Below, in pieces: positions 60,197 through 64,000 of a stretch of 64,000 nucleotides of DNA (its first letter is position 1; every line of letters begins with the position of its first letter). The stretch lies in NCBI RefSeq assembly GCF_024609245.1, contig NZ_JANJYH010000005.1, forward strand, positions 62,001 through 126,000. Direction: 5' to 3'. The notes under the pieces were generated by a model, which was given only the letters and a program-made list of their open reading frames with translations, was not told where the DNA came from and did no database searches. The stretch comes from Haloarchaeobius sp. FL176 (GTDB lineage Archaea; Halobacteriota; Halobacteria; Halobacteriales; Natrialbaceae). Made by a program: the position numbers and the translations under genes.

Positions 60197-60507
60197 TCAC
60201 GGCGGGACGATGACCGCACGCCCCTCGATTTCGCCGTGTTCGAGGCGTTCCGCGACGGCGTTGATCTCGTCGAGGTCGTTGCGCTCGGTCCGGAGTTCGA
60301 CGTCGCCGCGCTCGACGAGGGCGACGGGTTCCCGCAGTTCGGCGTAGCGGCCGGCGCTGCGACCCTCGGAGGCTGGCTAGCACCAGCCCGTACCCTCGAC
60401 CTCGACGACAACCTGGTTCGCCCGCGACACCGTCGGACGCTCGACCTCGTCGAGGGAGAGCGCCTCGCTCATCTCGTCCGTGTACCCGTAAGCCGTGCAG
60501 CGTGCAC
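60197..60507 (-). pseudogene. Decayed zinc-type alcohol dehydrogenase lacking its middle
   Basis: On the minus strand a GTG at 60507 reads VHAARL; after a one-base shift come YGYTDEMSEALSLDEV and VSRANQVVVEVEGTGWC, the N-terminus of an MDR-type dehydrogenase, stopping at TAG. In another frame the C-terminus follows: AGRYAELREPVALVE, then DLDEINAVAERLEHGEIEGR and AVIVPP, to the TGA at 60197. The central 230 or so residues, with the NAD and most zinc-binding parts, are missing. Confidence 0.78.
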
Positions 60508-60602
60508 GCGCGAGCTACCGGATGCCGTGGTATCGAGTAACAAGACACCCGGTGGGACGGACCGGAAACTGGTTTCCGCCCAGACGCCGTAGGCTGGGCC
60601 GA

Positions 60603-61220
60603 ATGCGCGAGCACCTCCGGGCGGGCATCACCGTCTTCAACGCGGGCGACTTCCACGACGCCCACGACGCGTGGGAGGACCACTGGCTCGACCTCGAGTC
60701 GGGCACCGACGACGAGCAGCTGCTCCACGGGCTCATCCAGTTCACCGCCGCGGTCCACCACGGCTACGGCCACAACTGGACGGGCTGTGTGGGGCTGGCA
60801 GAGAGCGCCGGCCAGTACCTCGCCGGGCTTCCCGACGAATACCGCGGCGTCGACGTGGCGCGCGTGCGGCGCATCCTCGCCGAGGTCGCACGGGACCCCG
60901 AGGCGCTGTACCGGCGCGGCGCGCCGCGGCTGACCCACGAGGGCGAGTACCTCCTGCTCGCGGACCTGGCGTTCGAGAGTGCGGCGGTCGCCGCGGGGGT
61001 CTACGCCGAGCGCGAGGGCTACGACGAGACGACCATCGACCGCGGGGTCGCCTACGCACACGAGGACCTCGAAAGTGGGAAGCAGAACAGCCGGTTCGTC
61101 CACCTCGTGCGGGACTTCGCCACCGACCCCGCCAATCGAGGGATCATCCACCAGCGGCTCGGCGGTCACGTCGAGCAGCGGCGGCACCGCGAGCGCGACG
61201 TGGAGGGGCTGTTCGACTGA
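60603..61220 (+). CDS. DUF309-family protein
   Basis: This 205-residue helical protein has the DUF309 pattern VFNAGDFHDAHDAWEDHWLD near residue 11 and LLHGLIQFTAAVHHG near residue 40. DUF309 proteins are conserved in archaea and bacteria; their function is not settled. The start at 60603 begins the family sequence; the frame is open upstream into the pseudogene. Confidence 0.82.
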   Translation: MREHLRAGITVFNAGDFHDAHDAWEDHWLDLESGTDDEQLLHGLIQFTAAVHHGYGHNWTGCVGLAESAGQYLAGLPDEYRGVDVARVRRILAEVARDPEALYRRGAPRLTHEGEYLLLADLAFESAAVAAGVYAEREGYDETTIDRGVAYAHEDLESGKQNSRFVHLVRDFATDPANRGIIHQRLGGHVEQRRHRERDVEGLFD

Positions 61221-61226
61221 CCGGCG

Positions 61227-62132
61227 CTACTCGGGGGTCGGCGTGTAGTCGGCCCCCACACGGAAGTCGAGCGCCCCCGCCGACACGTCGAGCGCGAGGT
61301 GTTCGTGCTCGCTCAGCTCGCCGTCGCGGCTGAAGGTGATGGGTTCGCCGTCGGTGTCGCTGACGGCCACCCTGTCGGCCTGGAAGTGCGTGACGTTCTC
61401 GCTCCCGGAGCCGAGCAGCCGGTGCTGGACCGCCTCGGCGACGAGGTTGCTCGTCGGCATCTGCTCGACGACCGCCACGTCGAACAGGCCGTCCTCGAGG
61501 TCGGCCTGCCCGCCCTGCTCGACGAACTTCCGGGCGTTGCCGACGAGCACGCAGAGCGCCTCGCCGGACCAGCGCTCGTCGCCGTCGTCGGTCGTCACCT
61601 CCACGTCGATGTTCAGCGGCTCGAACTCCAGCGCCTCCTGCGCACCGGTGACGAGGAACGCGAGCGTGCCGAAGCGTGCCTTCAGGTCGCTCGACGCCGC
61701 GACGCTCGCCTCGGCCGGGAAACCCGCGATACAGGAGACGACGAACGGCTGGCCGTCCGCCATCCCCACGTCGATGGTCCGCACGTCGCCCGTGTCCGCG
61801 GTCTCGACGCCCTGCTCGATGCCGGCGACGCCGATCTGTCTCGCCAGGATGTTCGCCGTCCCCGCGGGAACGACCGAGAGCGTCACGTCGCCGAGGTGGT
61901 CCGCCGCTGTCAGCCCGCGGAGCACCTCGTTCACCGTCCCGTCACCGCCGACGACCGCCAGCTCGGAGACGCCGTCGCGGCCGGCCTCCAGCGCGAGCTC
62001 CACGGCGTCCTCCGGCCCGTCGGTCTCGTGGACCGCGAAGCCGCGGGCTTCGAGCAGCCGTCGCGCGTAGTCCGCGTGTCCGCCGCCACCGCTGACGGGA
62101 TTCAGGATGGCACGCCTGGACCCGACCTGCAT
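61227..62132 (-). CDS. Diacylglycerol-kinase-family lipid kinase
   Basis: This 301-residue protein has ILNPVSGGGG near residue 9, LAVVGGDGTVNEVLRGL near residue 58 and VVPAGTANILAR near residue 88, the GGDGT and PxGTxN motifs of DAGK-catalytic-domain enzymes (YegS/BmrU type). It would phosphorylate a lipid or sphingoid-like base with ATP. Its substrate in an archaeon with ether lipids is uncertain. It is convergent with the DUF309 gene, six bases away. Confidence 0.85.
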   Translation of the reverse strand: MQVGSRRAILNPVSGGGGHADYARRLLEARGFAVHETDGPEDAVELALEAGRDGVSELAVVGGDGTVNEVLRGLTAADHLGDVTLSVVPAGTANILARQIGVAGIEQGVETADTGDVRTIDVGMADGQPFVVSCIAGFPAEASVAASSDLKARFGTLAFLVTGAQEALEFEPLNIDVEVTTDDGDERWSGEALCVLVGNARKFVEQGGQADLEDGLFDVAVVEQMPTSNLVAEAVQHRLLGSGSENVTHFQADRVAVSDTDGEPITFSRDGELSEHEHLALDVSAGALDFRVGADYTPTPE

Positions 62133-62205
62133 ACCGGGACGGACGGCCGCCTGCTATTTAAGCACGGGCGGTCGTCGGCTTCCGCGCGGTGCCGACCGCC
62201 GGCAA

Positions 62206-62871
62206 TCAGCGCGTCCCGTCGACGCCCGCCTCGCGCTCGAACCGCTCGAAGAACTCCTGCACGAAGCCCCAGCGCTCCGCCCCCAGTCGGCGGCCGGGGT
62301 CGGTGTAGAGGGCATCCAGTCGCTCCCGCGTCCAGTGCCGGAGGAGCGAGATGTCGGGGCTGTCCGCGGAGGCCGTCTCCGACCCCGACGCGTCGTCGAT
62401 GACGGCGTGTGGCTCACCGTTCCGGCCCGACCGCTCGCCGACGATGCACGCCAGCCGGACGATACCTCGCGCGCCGGCGGCGTCCAGCTTGTCCGCGTCG
62501 AACAGCAGTTTGGCCTCGTCGGTCGCCGGCTCGGGTGAGCTGGCCCGGATGCTGTGCGCTCGGATGCAGTGCTCGACGGCGTCGACAGTCGCTGTCGGCA
62601 CGCCCTCAGATGCGAGCAGGTCGACGGCCTCGGTCGCGCCCCACGCGTCGTGGTCGTCGATGTCACCGGTGCGTTCCAACGGGCGACCGATGTCGTGGAG
62701 CCACGCCGCCGCGGCGAGCACGTCCCGGTCGATTTCGTGGTCGGATTCGTCGGCCAGCCGGAGCGCCACGTCGCGGACGCGTCTCGCGTGGAAGCGGTCG
62801 TGTGCGGGGAGCGCTGCGTCGTAGTACGGGAGCGAGAGCTCTCGTGCGAGGGGTCCGAGGTCGGTCGTCAT
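62206..62871 (-). CDS. HD-domain phosphohydrolase
   Basis: This 221-residue protein has AHDRFHARRVRDVALRLA near residue 23, the WLHDIGRP motif near residue 57 (His-Asp) and FDADKLDAAGARGI near residue 126, the metal-binding pattern of HD phosphohydrolases. These hydrolyse nucleotides or related phosphoesters. The substrate is unknown. It stands 73 bp from the lipid kinase and in the same direction. Confidence 0.84.
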   Translation of the reverse strand: MTTDLGPLARELSLPYYDAALPAHDRFHARRVRDVALRLADESDHEIDRDVLAAAAWLHDIGRPLERTGDIDDHDAWGATEAVDLLASEGVPTATVDAVEHCIRAHSIRASSPEPATDEAKLLFDADKLDAAGARGIVRLACIVGERSGRNGEPHAVIDDASGSETASADSPDISLLRHWTRERLDALYTDPGRRLGAERWGFVQEFFERFEREAGVDGTR

Positions 62872-63005
62872 TGGAGGAGGCTGGAGGTCGCCCCGGTGTC
62901 GGCATAGGCGTTGTGGAGTCGCCCGCTCGATTCCGGCCGGGACTCGCTGTCCTTGCCAGCGCCCGGATGTTTATGGTCCGCGAGGTGGTCGGAGCACTCG
63001 CTAGC

Positions 63006-64000
63006 ATGGCCCGTAGCATCTGGCGCGACACGACCAGACGTCGGTGGGTCGGCTGGGCGGCGCTCGCCGGCGCGTTCGTCCTCGTCAACTTCCACCGCGT
63101 CTCGACGGCGGTCCTCGCGGACACGCTCAGTCGGGTGTTCGACACCACCGGCGCGGAGCTCGGCCTGCTGCACTCGGCGTTCTTCTACGTCTACGCCCCC
63201 ATGCAGCTGTTCGCGGGCATCCTCGCCGACCGGTGGGGGACGCGTCGCGTCGCGACGGTCGGCTCGGCCGTGATGGGCCTGGGCGTCGTCTGGTTCTCGG
63301 TCAGCGGCACGTACCTCGCGGGGTTCCTCGCCCGGGTGCTCATCGGGCTCGGCGGCGGTGTCATCTACATCGCCACCCTCCGGTACTGCGCGAACTGGTT
63401 CCGGACCGACGAGTTCGCGACCGTGACGGGCCTGACGCTCTCGGCGTCCGCGGTCGGCGGCCTGCTCGCGGCGACGCCGCTGGCCGTCCTCGTCGGCGCT
63501 GCCGGCTGGCGCGACGGTCTGCTGGGCATCGGACTGGTGGGATTCGTGCTCACCGGGGCCGTGTTCCTCCTGGTGCGGGACACGCCGACCGAGGCCGGGC
63601 TGACCCCGGTCGAGGGGACGCCCGACTCCACCGAGCAGTCTCTCTCGGAGGTGTTCGCCGGTGTCAAGACGGTGTTCGACAGGCGCGACACCTGGATCAT
63701 GGGCTGGATGCTCTTCTTCGCCGCGGGAATCAACTTCACCGTCATGGGCCTGTGGGGGGTGCCCTACATCGTACAGGCCTACGACGTGTCCGTCGAGACC
63801 GCGTCGGTGTACACGCTCGTCGGCAACGCCGGCCTGCTGTTCGGCTCGCCCATCCTCGGCTGGCTCTCGGACCGGCTGGACGAGCGGACCGGTATCATCC
63901 TCGTCGCCGCAGTCGTCTACTTCCTCGCGTACACGAGCATCGTCGTCCTCGGGACGCCGCCGCTCTGGTACGTCGGACTCGTGTTCTTCACCGTGATGTT
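63006..64000 (+). CDS. MFS transporter (cut by the window end)
   Basis: From the ATG at 63006 the frame stays open to the window end, giving at least 331 residues. Nine or so hydrophobic helices are seen, with ILADRWGTRRVATVG after helix 2 and GWLSDRLDERTG after helix 8, the loop motifs of major facilitator superfamily carriers. The start MARSIWRDTTRRRWVGWAAL is typical. The substrate is unknown. The C-terminal part is missing. Confidence 0.85.
   Translation, partial: MARSIWRDTTRRRWVGWAALAGAFVLVNFHRVSTAVLADTLSRVFDTTGAELGLLHSAFFYVYAPMQLFAGILADRWGTRRVATVGSAVMGLGVVWFSVSGTYLAGFLARVLIGLGGGVIYIATLRYCANWFRTDEFATVTGLTLSASAVGGLLAATPLAVLVGAAGWRDGLLGIGLVGFVLTGAVFLLVRDTPTEAGLTPVEGTPDSTEQSLSEVFAGVKTVFDRRDTWIMGWMLFFAAGINFTVMGLWGVPYIVQAYDVSVETASVYTLVGNAGLLFGSPILGWLSDRLDERTGIILVAAVVYFLAYTSIVVLGTPPLWYVGLVFFTVM

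Noticed and set aside
1-64000. CRISPR arrays, rRNA genes or complete insertion sequences
   Set aside because: I saw no regularly spaced repeats, rRNA-like segments or transposase genes in the window.

Overview
The window is chromosomal DNA of a halophilic archaeon (class Halobacteria). The signs are very high G+C, strongly acidic proteins, twin-arginine lipoprotein signals ending in an AGC lipobox, DUF7344 and bacterio-opsin-activator-type regulators, leaderless genes with a TATA element about 25 bp before the start codon, a two-fold fused histone, an archaeal CCA-adding enzyme, and an elongator tRNA-Met with an intron after the anticodon. No rRNA, CRISPR array or complete insertion sequence is visible.

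Layout. 1-1624: end of an unknown gene, then a MinD-like ATPase coupled to an unknown gene. 1646-13153: two DUF7344 regulators, three tandem surface proteins on one scaffold (3479-8992), then a tightly coupled operon (10184-13153) with a fourth surface protein, a SipW/Sec11-type signal peptidase, a small SipW-type protein and a 59-residue membrane peptide. This looks like a TasA/camelysin-like export locus. Two 54-bp identical intergenic elements fold like a tRNA acceptor/T-arm minihelix, and most genes here carry a run of six G just before the start. 13155-19809: a Bat-type sensor-regulator, a short-chain dehydrogenase, a decayed AIM24 gene and a zinc ABC importer (znuA-C-B). 19954-22678: an RNA-ligase-like protein, an RsmC-like methyltransferase and a decayed M32 carboxypeptidase.

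22754-29093 is an iron/siderophore uptake region: two binding proteins, permease, ATPase, a flavin oxidoreductase and an unknown protein. Its three promoters each carry two DtxR-type boxes exactly 36 bp apart. 29222-36963: a membrane protein, then a probable exopolysaccharide cluster (glycosidase-like lipoprotein, response regulator, HEAT-repeat protein, GT2 synthase, histidine kinase). 37074-42478: peroxiredoxin, HTH regulator, a 1302-residue sensor kinase and a small gene. 42483-45017: a two-gene tyrosine recombinase, a gene-poor stretch with a dispersed TTCCACAATCGG motif and a lipoprotein stub, probably an integrated-element remnant. 45231-52294: DoxX protein, tRNA-Phe, GNAT, sensor kinase, trkA and a broken trkH.

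52546-58951: tRNA-Met (intron) and tRNA-Asn with a duplicated 3' end, cca, a histone/deacetylase operon, truncated haemoglobin, an RPA-like protein and a lipoprotein. 59109-64000: tRNA-Arg, CPBP protease, a decayed alcohol dehydrogenase, a DUF309 protein, a lipid kinase, an HD protein and an MFS transporter cut by the window end. Three separate pseudogenes keep both ends of the gene and have lost the middle.
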